In this document: positions 49,141 to 58,214 of the stretch, piece by piece | Position numbering within the stretch: position 1 is the stretch's first letter | Layout of the letters: each line of letters opens with the position of its first letter | Source: Hyphomicrobiales bacterium | Lineage (GTDB): Bacteria > Pseudomonadota > Alphaproteobacteria > Rhizobiales > Beijerinckiaceae | Assembly (NCBI GenBank): GCA_028290285.1 | Contig: JAQGKD010000072.1 | Span: 1 to 64,000, forward strand | Length of the DNA: 64,000 nucleotides | Direction of reading: 5' to 3' | Translations under genes and position numbers: made by a program | Notes under the pieces: model-generated | The model's database searches: none | Told to the model about the DNA's origin: nothing | The model's input: only the letters and a program-made list of their open reading frames with translations

Positions 49141-49758
49141 TCACTCCATGACGGCCGCTTTCAGAATGCAGACCATGGTGGCATGCGCGGGCTTCTTGGT
49201 CGTGTTGCGGATCACGTGCGGACGATCGCAGCGATAGCGCAGCGTATCGCCGGCCTTCGCGCGCTCGATCACCCCGGCGACCTCGACCTCGAGTTCGCCC
49301 GAAATAACGGAAAGCGATTCGACCGAGCCGCGCTGATGCGGATCCGACTCCAGCACGCCCCCGGCATCGGCCTGGAAGTCGTACCATTGCAGCCATTCGA
49401 CGGTCTTGATCCAGCCGATGATGGCCAGCCTGCACTTGCCGTCGTCCGAGAGTAGGATGGGCGTTTCGCCGCGCGAGGATTTCTCGAGAAAGGGCTCGTC
49501 TTCGGCCGCCTGCAACACGCGCTCAATTGAAACGTCGAGCGCCTGGGCGAGCCGCCAGATGGTCGCCAGCGTCGGATTCGTCTCGTTGCGCTCGATCTGG
49601 CTGATGATCGACTTGGCGACGCCCGATTGTTCCGAAAGCTCGGACAACGAAAGATTGTAGGCCTTACGCAGACGCTGGACGGTCTTGCCGAGTTGCCCCG
49701 ACAGGGCAACAGCGCCCGCCTCCAATGCCTTTACCTTGTCACGACCTTCGACGCCCAT
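49141..49758 (-). CDS. XRE-family regulator with C-terminal cupin domain
   Basis: A 205-residue transcription factor. Residues about 15–75 form the HTH (LGKTVQRLRKAYNLSLSELSEQSGVAKSIISQIERNETNPTLATIWRLAQAL), and the C-terminal half is a cupin (SLSVISGELEVEVAGVIERAKAGDTLRYRCDRPHVIRN) that probably binds a small ligand. Such HTH-cupin regulators control amino-acid, polyamine or sugar genes. It lies 32 bp upstream of the repeat-protein gene on the same strand; no target is evident. Confidence 0.88.
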   Translation of the reverse strand: MGVEGRDKVKALEAGAVALSGQLGKTVQRLRKAYNLSLSELSEQSGVAKSIISQIERNETNPTLATIWRLAQALDVSIERVLQAAEDEPFLEKSSRGETPILLSDDGKCRLAIIGWIKTVEWLQWYDFQADAGGVLESDPHQRGSVESLSVISGELEVEVAGVIERAKAGDTLRYRCDRPHVIRNTTKKPAHATMVCILKAAVME

Positions 49759-49848
49759 GCCGGAACCGTGCTCCCTCGAATACAGCGTTCCGGATAATAG
49801 ACAATTTCGTTTGAAATACCGAACGAAACTTTCGGGAAGCCACAGGTC

Positions 49849-50898
49849 TCAGGCGCGGTGCGTCGCCAGCCGCGCCGCAGACCACCGAAGAAAGGGCGCC
49901 TCGACAAGCCGATGCGCCAGGACGGCAACAAGAACAGCCGTGACACAGAGCAGGCAGAGAGTCGCGGCCGGAGGCACGGAGGCCGGCACTATGCGGATGA
50001 GGACAGATCCCACCATGCCGTGGAGCAGATAAAGGAGGTAGGAAGACCCGCCGAGAAGCGTCCACATCCTCTCATGCCGGAAAGTCCCGCCTGCGCGTTC
50101 CCAGCCAATGAGGCCGGCTACGATCAAGGCAGCCGCGACCGAGTAACATAGGGGCGTAACGAGTGGGCCCAGGGGTGCAACTGAAATCGGCAGGTCCCGC
50201 CCGATCCACCACTCCGTGCACGCCAGCGTGAGCAGTGCCGCAACGCCAGCGGCAAGAGCGCGAAACGGCTTTTCCAGACGCTCGGCGCCCCAGGCCGTGA
50301 GCATGCCCATACCAAAGCCGAGGTTGAATGGGCCCAGAACGGCTGTCAGCGGCGTGCCGCCTTCGGACAAATCGAAGAATGGAATCGCCGCGACCACCAT
50401 CACCTGCCAGGCGATGAGCACACGCATCCCACGCGCGCCCAACGCGATCGCGACCCCGAAAATGGCATAGAAAACCATCTCGTGGCGCAAGGACCACGAC
50501 ACGCCCAGCGTCGCTGGCGACTGCATGGGAAGAAGCAGGATGTCTGCCACGCGCTCCCAACCCAGCGCCTTGCCTTCGGCGAGGCTGGGGACGAGCGCGT
50601 AGACAGTCAACATGGCCAGTGTGGCAAGGATGAACGGGGGGTAGATGCGCAGCATGCGCTTCAGTGCAAAGCGCGATAGAGCGCCGGGAAAGCCAAGGTC
50701 GCGGCGATGCACGGAGTAAATGATGAAGCCGCTGAGCACGAAAAAATATTCTACGCCGGCGTGACCGGCCCTGAAGCTCCAGTCCAGCGGCGCCTCGCCG
50801 CGGAACTTCAAGATCAGGTCGGTGAAATGATACAACATCACCGCTAGCGCGGCGACGAAGCGCCCGGCTTCCAATGAGATCAGGCGCTGGTGTTTCAT
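49849..50898 (-). CDS. Acyltransferase family 3 (OafA/YrhL-type) membrane protein
   Basis: A 349-residue integral membrane acyltransferase. The N-terminal signature LEAGRFVAALAVMLYHFTDL with its catalytic-region His, the HAGVEYFFVLSGFIIY motif and about ten hydrophobic segments are typical of acyltransferase family 3, which O-acetylates surface polysaccharides. GGAG sits six bases before the ATG at 50898. It is a single gene, so its substrate cannot be inferred. Confidence 0.88.
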   Translation of the reverse strand: MKHQRLISLEAGRFVAALAVMLYHFTDLILKFRGEAPLDWSFRAGHAGVEYFFVLSGFIIYSVHRRDLGFPGALSRFALKRMLRIYPPFILATLAMLTVYALVPSLAEGKALGWERVADILLLPMQSPATLGVSWSLRHEMVFYAIFGVAIALGARGMRVLIAWQVMVVAAIPFFDLSEGGTPLTAVLGPFNLGFGMGMLTAWGAERLEKPFRALAAGVAALLTLACTEWWIGRDLPISVAPLGPLVTPLCYSVAAALIVAGLIGWERAGGTFRHERMWTLLGGSSYLLYLLHGMVGSVLIRIVPASVPPAATLCLLCVTAVLVAVLAHRLVEAPFLRWSAARLATHRA

Positions 50899-51003
50899 CC
50901 GAGGCTCCAAGCCTCGATCAGTCGCCCACTAAGTACCTAAAGTCACTCGCATAATCTTTATATAGTTGACGAGAAATCCTGATCGCGGCGGAACGGCGCG
51001 CGC

Positions 51004-51942
51004 TCATTGCTTCCAGCGCACGCTCCGCTCCGTGAAAATGGCCAGCAGCCCGCCCGCTGCGATGATGGACGCCCCCACGATCGCGATGGGCGTCGGACCT
51101 TCCCCGAAAAGGACGAACCCGAGAATCAAGGCCCAGATCATCGACGAGTAATCGAAGCAGGCGACGATGGAGGCATCGGCGAAGCGATAACTCTGCGTCA
51201 TCAGGATCTGCCCTGCCCCGCCGAGCAGTCCGATGGCGATCAGCGGCGCCCAGTCTGCCGCCACCGGCCAGATCCAGGCCTGCGACTGGACGAGGGTCGC
51301 GCCGGGCCATGCAGATGGCCAGACCTCACCCGCCATCACCATGAGAAAGCCAACGATGGTCGTCGTCGATTGGAAGTAGAAGACGATCGCACCCGTGTCT
51401 TCGCTGCGGGTCAGCCGGCGTGTCTGGATCATGGCGATGGAGACGAGAACGGCTGCCGTAAAGGCGCTGAGAGCACCGAGCGCGCTATGCGCTCCGCCGG
51501 CCCCACCGATCCCCAGATGCTCCCACAACATCACGATCACGCCGGAAAATCCGAGCATTACCGCGCCCCAGCGCGTCGCCCTCACCTGCTCGCCCAGAAG
51601 GAGCGCGGCGAAGACGACCACGAGAAGCGGCCCGGCGTAGCCAATCGCCGTCGCATCCGCAAGCGGCAGCAGCCCATAGGCCGCAAACATCAGGAACATG
51701 CTGCCGACGCCCGCGAGCGAGCGAACAAGGTGCCCGAGGAACCAGTTGGTCTTGAGCGCGCGCGGAAAGTCCCCGCGCATCAGCAGCCAGAAGACGAGAA
51801 TGAACAACGCAAAGAACGAGCGGAAGAAGACCAGCTCTGCCACCGGATACGCGCTGTAGACTTTCACCAGGGCCAACATGCAGGCGAAGAGAAGAGTCGA
51901 TGCGACCTTGAAGGCGATACCTTTCAGCACGGCTTGGAACAT
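51004..51942 (-). CDS. EamA/DMT-family transporter
   Basis: A 312-residue protein with ten hydrophobic segments and the two EamA repeats (LLFACMLALVKVYSAYPVAELVFFRSFFALFILVFWLL; AGQILMTQSYRFADASIVACFDYSSMIWALILGFVLFGE). DMT exporters move metabolites across the inner membrane; the substrate is unknown. The chosen start MFQAVLKGIAFK begins at the first helix; the frame extends much further upstream without a domain. Confidence 0.85.
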   Translation of the reverse strand: MFQAVLKGIAFKVASTLLFACMLALVKVYSAYPVAELVFFRSFFALFILVFWLLMRGDFPRALKTNWFLGHLVRSLAGVGSMFLMFAAYGLLPLADATAIGYAGPLLVVVFAALLLGEQVRATRWGAVMLGFSGVIVMLWEHLGIGGAGGAHSALGALSAFTAAVLVSIAMIQTRRLTRSEDTGAIVFYFQSTTTIVGFLMVMAGEVWPSAWPGATLVQSQAWIWPVAADWAPLIAIGLLGGAGQILMTQSYRFADASIVACFDYSSMIWALILGFVLFGEGPTPIAIVGASIIAAGGLLAIFTERSVRWKQ

Positions 51943-52081
51943 GCCGCGACGCCGCGCGCCGTGCCAGTCCGGCCGACAATCCCCAGATCCATCTCGTCCC
52001 CTCAGACCCTGCGCGTCCCGCGCCTCACATAGCTGCGCACCATGATCCGAGAGGATGGGCAGGGCAAGCGCGGCGCTGACG

Positions 52082-52699
52082 TCAGGCGAAGAAGCGCAAC
52101 TTTTCCATGAGCGGCATGGCCTCGATGTCCGCGAGGCTCGGCGTTTCGGCAGGGTTGGACTCGACCGGCGGCTCCGAAGCGGATGGCGGACCGGCGCGGC
52201 GCATGGATTCGAGCCTCTCGCTGAGCCGTCCGATCTGGCTGTGCACAACATGGGCTGGGGACAGAGGCTCAGTCGAGGTTCCGGCCCCAGCCTCTTCCCG
52301 ACGCACGAAGAAGGGTTTGGGTTCGATCATGCGCTGCTCGATCAACCGCCGTTCCGACGGTTCCGGCTCACCGCCATGTTCGATCCGCAACATCTCCGTG
52401 TCGGGAGGGATCGGCAAAGGCCGGGTCCGCAGATGCGCGGTCACCTCGTCGAGGCGGCGGGCAAGCTCCTGCGCCATGGCGTGAAACTGCGCCACGTCGA
52501 ACGAAGGCCGATCCTGCGGCACGGCCACGGTCGATTCGATCCGGTGCAGTGAAGCGTGCAGCCGATCGGTTTCGGCCGCACGATTTCGGCGTGCGAATTC
52601 CGCCAGAAACCAGCGGCCACGAGCCGTTTCATTGACCGCCGCTTCGATGGTCTCGAAGTCGGCATCCTGAAATGCTTCTGAATCGGGCGTGGAAGACAT
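52082..52699 (-). CDS. Conserved hypothetical protein
   Basis: A 205-residue soluble protein. The N-terminus (DADFETIEAAVNETARGRWFLAEFARRNRAAETDRLHASLHRIEST) is a charged helical segment of a type I associate with uncharacterised Rhizobiales proteins; the C-terminus is proline-rich and ends IEAMPLMEKLRFFA. No catalytic motif is visible. A start at 52762 is also possible. It follows the cytochrome c gene on the same strand by about 90 bp. Confidence 0.6.
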   Translation of the reverse strand: MSSTPDSEAFQDADFETIEAAVNETARGRWFLAEFARRNRAAETDRLHASLHRIESTVAVPQDRPSFDVAQFHAMAQELARRLDEVTAHLRTRPLPIPPDTEMLRIEHGGEPEPSERRLIEQRMIEPKPFFVRREEAGAGTSTEPLSPAHVVHSQIGRLSERLESMRRAGPPSASEPPVESNPAETPSLADIEAMPLMEKLRFFA

Positions 52700-52789
52700 G
52701 AAGGGCACGAGCTCACGAATCGACCGCGACCACTGTAGTGCATCGCGCTCCAATTCAAGCAATCGTATCTGGCTATGCTTGCGCGAGGC

Positions 52790-53722
52790 TCAGTTCTTCT
52801 TGGGCGGTCGTGCCGGCCCATCGCGCGGCGGCAGGCTCTTGAGGTATTCCGCCATGGCGTCACGGTCGGACTTCGCCAGCGCCCCGGTGTTGCGCACGAC
52901 ATCGGCCATCGACGAGCCGACTGAGTCATAGTCAGGCGTGAAGCCCGTCGAGAGAAGCTCGGAAATATCGCCCTTCGACCACGACGCCAGCCCCTTGGCC
53001 GACGGCGTGATGTTGGGCACCCAGCCGTGCCCTTCGAGATCGGGACCGCCCGCGAACCGCTCACTTGCCACGATGCCGCCGATGGGATTGCGCGACGAAT
53101 GGCATTCCGCGCAATGGCCGAGCGCCTCCACCAGATATTTTCCGCGGTTCCATTCGGGGCTGCGCGCCGCGTCATTCTTGACCGGCGTCGTGTCGAGGAA
53201 GAACTGCTTCCACAACCCGAGCCCCCTGCGGATGTTGAAGGGAAAGCTTATGTCATGCGCTCTTGCCTTGCCTTCGACGGGCGCAAGCGTCCGCAGATAA
53301 GCCATCAGGTCACGGATGTCCTCGATCTTCGCATGGGCGTAAGTCGTGTAGGGAAAGGCCGGATAATAATGCGTCCCTTCCGGCGACACCCCACGCAGCA
53401 TGGCGTTGGCGAGATCGGCCACCGTCCACGTCCCGATACCGTCGGTCGGATGGGGGGAAATATTTGGGGCGACGAAGGTTCCGAATGGCGATTTCAGCTC
53501 GAGCCCACCGCCGAGCAGCTTGCGGTCTGTCTGCCCCGGCGTCGCGTGGCACGATGCGCAGCCACCCGCGTTGAACACGATGGCGCCGCGCTCCGCGTCT
53601 CCACCCGTCTCGAGAGCTGCACCTCCATCCAGGGGCACCGCTCGCACCGGAGACGTGAGCCACCAGAATACGCCGAATCCGGCAAATGCCAGCGCGACAA
53701 GGGCAGACAGAGTACGCTTCAT
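52790..53722 (-). CDS. Di-haem c-type cytochrome
   Basis: A 310-residue protein with a membrane-anchoring N-terminal helix (LSALVALAFAGFGVFWWLT) and two haem-binding motifs, CASCH (55–59) and CAECH in EALGHCAECHSSRNPIGG, each followed by a cytochrome c domain. The layout is that of the cytochrome c subunits of membrane-bound dehydrogenases (alcohol/gluconate type), but no catalytic subunit lies next to it. The start at 53722 gives the direct signal anchor. It is downstream of the cytochrome c' gene. Confidence 0.87.
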   Translation of the reverse strand: MKRTLSALVALAFAGFGVFWWLTSPVRAVPLDGGAALETGGDAERGAIVFNAGGCASCHATPGQTDRKLLGGGLELKSPFGTFVAPNISPHPTDGIGTWTVADLANAMLRGVSPEGTHYYPAFPYTTYAHAKIEDIRDLMAYLRTLAPVEGKARAHDISFPFNIRRGLGLWKQFFLDTTPVKNDAARSPEWNRGKYLVEALGHCAECHSSRNPIGGIVASERFAGGPDLEGHGWVPNITPSAKGLASWSKGDISELLSTGFTPDYDSVGSSMADVVRNTGALAKSDRDAMAEYLKSLPPRDGPARPPKKN

Positions 53723-53821
53723 GACCAACCCCGACAGGACACTGGACGCCGGGGCGAACGAACCGGCATGAAAAAGGGGCGAGCCGTCACCAGCCGCCCC
53801 TCGAAGATGCGGAGCTGAAGA

Positions 53822-54259
53822 TCAGCTCTTCTTCGCGCGATAGCCCTCGTGGCAGCTGCCGCAGTTCTTGCCAATGGCCGGGAAGTTCGCCTTGAAGCTC
53901 GCCTCGTCGGTGATCGAAGCCTGAGCTGCGACGGCCTCCTTCTCGAACTTCTCCCACTTGCCGTTGAAGTCGGCCTTGTCGGACCAGACCTTGGGCAAAG
54001 CGGCCGTGTCGTGGCCTGTCTTGCTGGTCTCGGGGAACAGCCCCGGAGCCTTCTTGCCGACGTCGGCGAAGGTCTTCAGCGAAGCCTGCACCTTACCCAG
54101 ATCGAAAGGCGTCTCGCCCTTCATCATGGCGCCGGGCGCCTTCGAGGCCTCGGAGAGACTCTTCATGAGCTGTTGCCGCTCAACGATCGGATCGTTGTCA
54201 GCAAGCACATTGGTAACCCCGGCGCACAAGGCAGCGGCAATCAGCAGACGTCGAATCAT
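53822..54259 (-). CDS. Cytochrome c' family protein
   Basis: A 145-residue periplasmic protein. An N-terminal signal peptide (MIRRLLIAAALCAGVTNVLA) leads to a four-helix bundle with the haem motif CGSCH near the C-terminus (KNCGSCHEGYRAKK), typical of cytochrome c'. Family members bind NO and small gases or act as electron carriers. It lies 99 bp upstream of the di-haem cytochrome gene on the same strand, so the two probably share a redox chain. Confidence 0.9.
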   Translation of the reverse strand: MIRRLLIAAALCAGVTNVLADNDPIVERQQLMKSLSEASKAPGAMMKGETPFDLGKVQASLKTFADVGKKAPGLFPETSKTGHDTAALPKVWSDKADFNGKWEKFEKEAVAAQASITDEASFKANFPAIGKNCGSCHEGYRAKKS

Positions 54260-54363
54260 TCGTAGATCTCCATGAACGGCCCAGAGCCGTGCAAGATGCG
54301 TAACCCATCTCGCCGCGCGAAACCGCTCTCGGCAAGGGGAAGGCTCCTCAAAATAGCGTGAAC

Positions 54364-54687
54364 TCAGCGTTCGACGGGCTCGCCCGCGTGCATCCAGGCG
54401 AGCAGGCTGCCCTGAAAATGCGTATGAACGTCGGCGCGGCCTGCCGCTTGCGCCTGCTGGAGGCCCAGCAGCGTCCGGCGGCCGGACTGACAGGAGAGCA
54501 CGACGAGCTTGTCGCGCGGCAGGGCGTCGGGCGCGAACGTCGAGAGGGGCATGCTGATCGCGCCAGGTATATGGCCGGCGGCATATTCATGCGGCTCGCG
54601 CACGTCCACGAGACAGATCGAGGCGTCAGCCAGACCTTTCTTGACCTCATCGAGGCTCACGACGTCCGCGCGGATCTGGTCGGTCAT
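54364..54687 (-). CDS. Single-domain rhodanese
   Basis: A 107-residue rhodanese with the active-site Cys in VLSCQSGRRT and the family motifs LVDVREPHEYAAGHIPGAISMPLSTF. AAGGAG lies just before the ATG at 54687. Rhodaneses transfer sulfane sulfur from thiosulfate or persulfides. It is downstream of the CHR-family pair in the same direction. Confidence 0.92.
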   Translation of the reverse strand: MTDQIRADVVSLDEVKKGLADASICLVDVREPHEYAAGHIPGAISMPLSTFAPDALPRDKLVVLSCQSGRRTLLGLQQAQAAGRADVHTHFQGSLLAWMHAGEPVER

Positions 54688-54743
54688 TCTTATCTCCTTC
54701 GCAAGGAATTCCACTTGTCCGGGGTTTACACCCAAACGCGGTC

Positions 54744-55295
54744 TCAGGGCGAGACCAGCAGGGCGACATTGAAGGCAAGGGCGCCGAGCAGAAGCAGCGC
54801 GAAGGGATGCACCTTCGGACGCCAGGTCAGGCACCCGGCGACCACGATCGCCGTGCCCCAGGCGAGCGGACCCGCCCCGGCCATGCGGAAGATCGCCAGC
54901 ACGCCTGCGAACATCAGCCCCGTTCCGATGGGCGCGAGGCCGGTCTCGAGCGCCTTGTGCCAGTCACGCCCGCGATAGCGGTTCCAGACGTTGGACACGC
55001 CAAGGCACAGGATCGAGGAAGGCACGAACAGCGCAAAGGTAGCGACCAGCGCCCCGCCCCAGCCGGCAACCTTCCAGCCGATCAGGGTGACCAGCATCGA
55101 GCCCGGCCCCGGCGCGACGCGGGCAATGGCGAAAATCTCGATGAACTCGCGTGCGCTCATCCAGTGACGGACATCGACCGACTCGTATTGGATCGGTGCG
55201 AAAATGCTCGGGCCGCCGCCGATGGCGACCAGCGAGAACGGTACGAAGACAGCCATCAATGCGAGATAGGCGGTGAGTGTCGAATCCTCACGCAT
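54744..55295 (-). CDS. Chromate transporter (CHR) family, C-terminal half protein, second copy
   Basis: A 183-residue membrane protein with FIEIFAIARVAPGPGSMLVTLIGWKVAGWG, closely resembling the first copy at 5076–5615. Its start overlaps the partner half by 8 bp. It is presumed to form a heterodimeric transporter with the protein encoded just upstream. The rhodanese gene follows, which could hint at sulfur oxyanion transport rather than chromate; that is speculation. Confidence 0.85.
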   Translation of the reverse strand: MREDSTLTAYLALMAVFVPFSLVAIGGGPSIFAPIQYESVDVRHWMSAREFIEIFAIARVAPGPGSMLVTLIGWKVAGWGGALVATFALFVPSSILCLGVSNVWNRYRGRDWHKALETGLAPIGTGLMFAGVLAIFRMAGAGPLAWGTAIVVAGCLTWRPKVHPFALLLLGALAFNVALLVSP

Positions 55296-55860
55296 CGGAG
55301 CCCTTTCTCGGCCAGACGGCCGCGACGCTGAGGGGGCCTACGATGAGCACGACCGGCACGAGCGGATATTGGAAAACGCCGACGGCGAGGAATGTCGCGA
55401 TCATGGCCACCGTCGGAGCGAACCGCCGCACGACGCGCTGGCCACCCACGATGCCGATCCGCATGTTGAGGCCCACCGCCGCCGCCGCCACGCCGTCCAC
55501 CGAGGCTTGCAGGATCGGATATTGCGCCATGCTGTGATAGGCCATGGCCACCAGGATGCAGAGCACTGTCGGCGCCGCGAGCAGCGAGAACAGCGCCACC
55601 GCCGCGCCCCAGACACCGCGAATGCGATAACCCACATAGACGCAGAGATTGGTGACATTGGCGCCCGGAAGCACCTGCGCCAGCGCGATCCCGGAGAGGA
55701 AATCATCCTCTTCCATCCAGTGATGCTGGTGCACGATCTGCCGATGGATCCAGCCGGTGAGGCCGCCGCCGAAACTGAAGAACCCCGTCCAGAAAAACAC
55801 GCGCGTGAGAGTGAGAAGCGGGACCGGCGCAGGCTTTTCAAGCACGGTTACTTCGGGCAT
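55288..55860 (-). CDS. Chromate transporter (CHR) family, N-terminal half protein, second copy
   Basis: A 190-residue membrane protein with the CHR signature TRVFFWTGFFSFGGGLTGWIHRQIV and SGIALAQVLPGANVTN. The ATG at 55860 (MPEVTVLEKP) follows GGATGAG; a longer frame to 55911 is less likely. Together with the next gene it makes a split CHR transporter paralogous to the pair at 5076–6187. Confidence 0.84.
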   Translation of the reverse strand: MPEVTVLEKPAPVPLLTLTRVFFWTGFFSFGGGLTGWIHRQIVHQHHWMEEDDFLSGIALAQVLPGANVTNLCVYVGYRIRGVWGAAVALFSLLAAPTVLCILVAMAYHSMAQYPILQASVDGVAAAAVGLNMRIGIVGGQRVVRRFAPTVAMIATFLAVGVFQYPLVPVVLIVGPLSVAAVWPRKGSDA

Positions 55861-55944
55861 CGACTCATCCGAAAGGAGCAAGGGGACGGCGCACAATTGG
55901 CCCGCTGGCACCGCTTGTCCATCTTTTGATGTAAAGGGCTCCGC

Positions 55945-57186
55945 TCACGCCCCCTGGCCGAAGCCCTCGATGAAATGGGTGAGAATGCGCGAGGCCAGTT
56001 CGATGTCCTGTGGGCTGGCATATTCGTCATTGTTGTGACTGACCCCGCCTGCGCAGCGCACGAACAGCATGGCGACGGGCCAGCGCCCGCGAAAGGCCAG
56101 AGCGTCATGTCCCGCGCCCGAGGGCAGATGGAAAGGCGCCGCGCCGAAATGCGCCACGGACGCCGAGAGCCGCGCCTGCAATGCCGGGTCGCAGGGCGTG
56201 GCGGGCGCTTCATAGGTGACGCGCAAGGTGGTCTCGACCGAACGGCTCTTCGCGATGCCCTTCATGATGCCTTCCAGATCCGCACGCGCGGCGTTGCGGG
56301 CGGAATCGACGGGGCTCCGTAAATCCAGCGTGAAGCGCACCTCGCCCGGCACGACATTCACCGCACCCTTGGGAATGGAAATTGTGCCAACCGTCGCCAC
56401 GAGATCGGCTTCGCTGCGCGCCCGCGCCTCGATGGCCAGGATCATCTCGGCCGCCGCCGAAAGGGGATCGTGCCGCATATGCATCGGCAGCGTACCCGCA
56501 TGACCGGCCACGCCGCGAACCTGGACTTCAGCGCGTGTCGCGCCGTTGATCGCAGTCACCACCCCAACCGGCAGCTCGCGGTCTTCGAGCACCGGCCCCT
56601 GCTCGATATGCGCTTCGATGTAGCCAAGAACATGCGCGGGATCGCGCGCCTCCTCGGCGACATCGCCGCGCGGCGCCCCGAAATCGGCCAGCGCCTGCGC
56701 GCGCGTAACGCCATCGGCATCGACATCGGCGAGCGAGGAGGGATTGAACACGCCCGCCACGGCGCGCGAGCCGGTCAGCGTCGTGCGGAAACGCAGGCCC
56801 TCCTCGTCGCCGAAGGCGATCACCTCGACCGCATGGGACAATACGCAGCCGCGCCGCGCGAGATCCGCCACGGCGGCGATGCCCATGACCACGCCGAGAT
56901 TGCCGTCGAAACGCCCGGCATTTCGCACCGTGTCGATATGCGAGCCCACGAGCAGCGCAGGCGCGTCGCGCGTCGCGCCCTCGTAGCGCCCGACGACATT
57001 CCCGATGCGGTCAATGCGAACGCTCATGCCCGCTTCGCGCATCCAGGCAGACACCAGCTTCGCCGCCTCACGATGGGCGGGCGTCAGCGTCAGGCGCGTC
57101 AGAACGCCCGGTTCGGATGTCGCATGCGCGAGTTCATCGAGCCGGCCCATGAGAACCGAGCCGCTGAGGGGATCGTGATCGCTCAT
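55945..57186 (-). CDS. M20-family amidohydrolase (allantoate amidohydrolase/carbamoylase type)
   Basis: A 413-residue zinc hydrolase. Metal-binding and catalytic motifs are LLVGSHIDTVRNAGRFDGNLGV (His and Asp), AFGDEEGLRF (Glu pair), IEAHIEQGPVLED, and the late PSGAGHDALAF. This subfamily hydrolyses allantoate, ureidoglycolate or N-carbamoyl amino acids. The start at 57186 overlaps the stop of puuE by four bases, so the two are co-translated and the likely substrate is allantoate made by the PuuE allantoinase, which favours an AllC assignment. Confidence 0.85.
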   Translation of the reverse strand: MSDHDPLSGSVLMGRLDELAHATSEPGVLTRLTLTPAHREAAKLVSAWMREAGMSVRIDRIGNVVGRYEGATRDAPALLVGSHIDTVRNAGRFDGNLGVVMGIAAVADLARRGCVLSHAVEVIAFGDEEGLRFRTTLTGSRAVAGVFNPSSLADVDADGVTRAQALADFGAPRGDVAEEARDPAHVLGYIEAHIEQGPVLEDRELPVGVVTAINGATRAEVQVRGVAGHAGTLPMHMRHDPLSAAAEMILAIEARARSEADLVATVGTISIPKGAVNVVPGEVRFTLDLRSPVDSARNAARADLEGIMKGIAKSRSVETTLRVTYEAPATPCDPALQARLSASVAHFGAAPFHLPSGAGHDALAFRGRWPVAMLFVRCAGGVSHNNDEYASPQDIELASRILTHFIEGFGQGA

Positions 57187-58106
57187 CGAATGGGCTCCCC
57201 TGCGGGATGTACCGCGTGCCAGTGACGGGCCACATCGAGCCGGGTCGCCACCCACGCGTCCTCGTGGCCCTGCACATAATCCAGAAAACGTGCAATCGCA
57301 GCCGTGCGACCCGGCCGTCCCGCGAGACGGCAATGCAGCCCGACCGACATCATCTTGGGCGCCCCTGCCCGCCCCTCGGCGAGCAGCACGTCGAAACTGT
57401 CCTTGAGGTAGGTGAAAAACTGATCGCCCGAGTTGAACCCCTGCGGGGTCGCAAAACGCATGTCGTTGGCGTCAAGCGTATAGGGAATGATGAGATGCGG
57501 GCCCTTGGGGCCGCTCACCCAGTAGGGCAGATCGTCGGCATAGGAGTCCGACGAATAGAGGAAGCCCCCTTCCTCCATCACGACTTCAGCCGAATGCATC
57601 GAGGCCCGGCCCGTGTACCAGCCGAGCGGCCGTTCGCCGGTCACATCCGTATGGATACGAATAGCCTCGACAAGATGCGCGCGTTCGTCCTCGATCGCGT
57701 AATCCTTGTACTCGATCCACTTGAGTCCGTGGCTGGCGATCTCCCAGCCCGCCTCGCGCATGGCCCCGACCTGCTCGGGCGAGCGTTGAAGCGCGGTCGC
57801 TACGCCATAGACGGTGACAGGCACGCCGCGCCCCGTGAACAGCCGCCACAGCCGCCAGAATCCGGCGCGCGCGCCATATTCATAGATGGATTCCATGTTC
57901 CAGTGACGCTGCCCCGGCCAGGGCTGTGCGCCCACGATCTCCGACAGAAAGGCTTCGGAGGCGGCATCGCCATGAATAATCGCGTTCTCGCCGCCCTCTT
58001 CATAATTAACGACGAACTGCACGCAGATCTTGGCGCCGCCCGGCCAGCGCGCATCGGGCGGGTTGCGGCCGTAGCCGAGCATGTCGCGGGGGTAATTTTC
58101 AGCCAT
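57183..58106 (-). CDS. puuE: Allantoinase PuuE (polysaccharide-deacetylase fold)
   Basis: A 307-residue protein of the cofactor-independent PuuE allantoinase family. It starts with the typical MAENYPRDMLGYGRNPPDARWPGGAKICVQFVVNYEEGGE, and continues with the deacetylase-like ARAGFWRLWRLF, EIASHGLKWIEYKD and GWYTGRASMHSAE. It opens the allantoin ring to allantoate, and the next gene can act on that product. It is divergent from a LysR gene with 108 bp between the starts. Confidence 0.9.
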   Translation of the reverse strand: MAENYPRDMLGYGRNPPDARWPGGAKICVQFVVNYEEGGENAIIHGDAASEAFLSEIVGAQPWPGQRHWNMESIYEYGARAGFWRLWRLFTGRGVPVTVYGVATALQRSPEQVGAMREAGWEIASHGLKWIEYKDYAIEDERAHLVEAIRIHTDVTGERPLGWYTGRASMHSAEVVMEEGGFLYSSDSYADDLPYWVSGPKGPHLIIPYTLDANDMRFATPQGFNSGDQFFTYLKDSFDVLLAEGRAGAPKMMSVGLHCRLAGRPGRTAAIARFLDYVQGHEDAWVATRLDVARHWHAVHPAGEPIR

Positions 58107-58214
58107 CAAATCCACCGGTTCGAAAGTTACGGCAAAATACTCCCGCACGCCTCCACGGTCCAACAGCAAAGTCGCAGAGTTGTACGACGGCGCCAGCCGG
58201 GCCACACTGCACAG

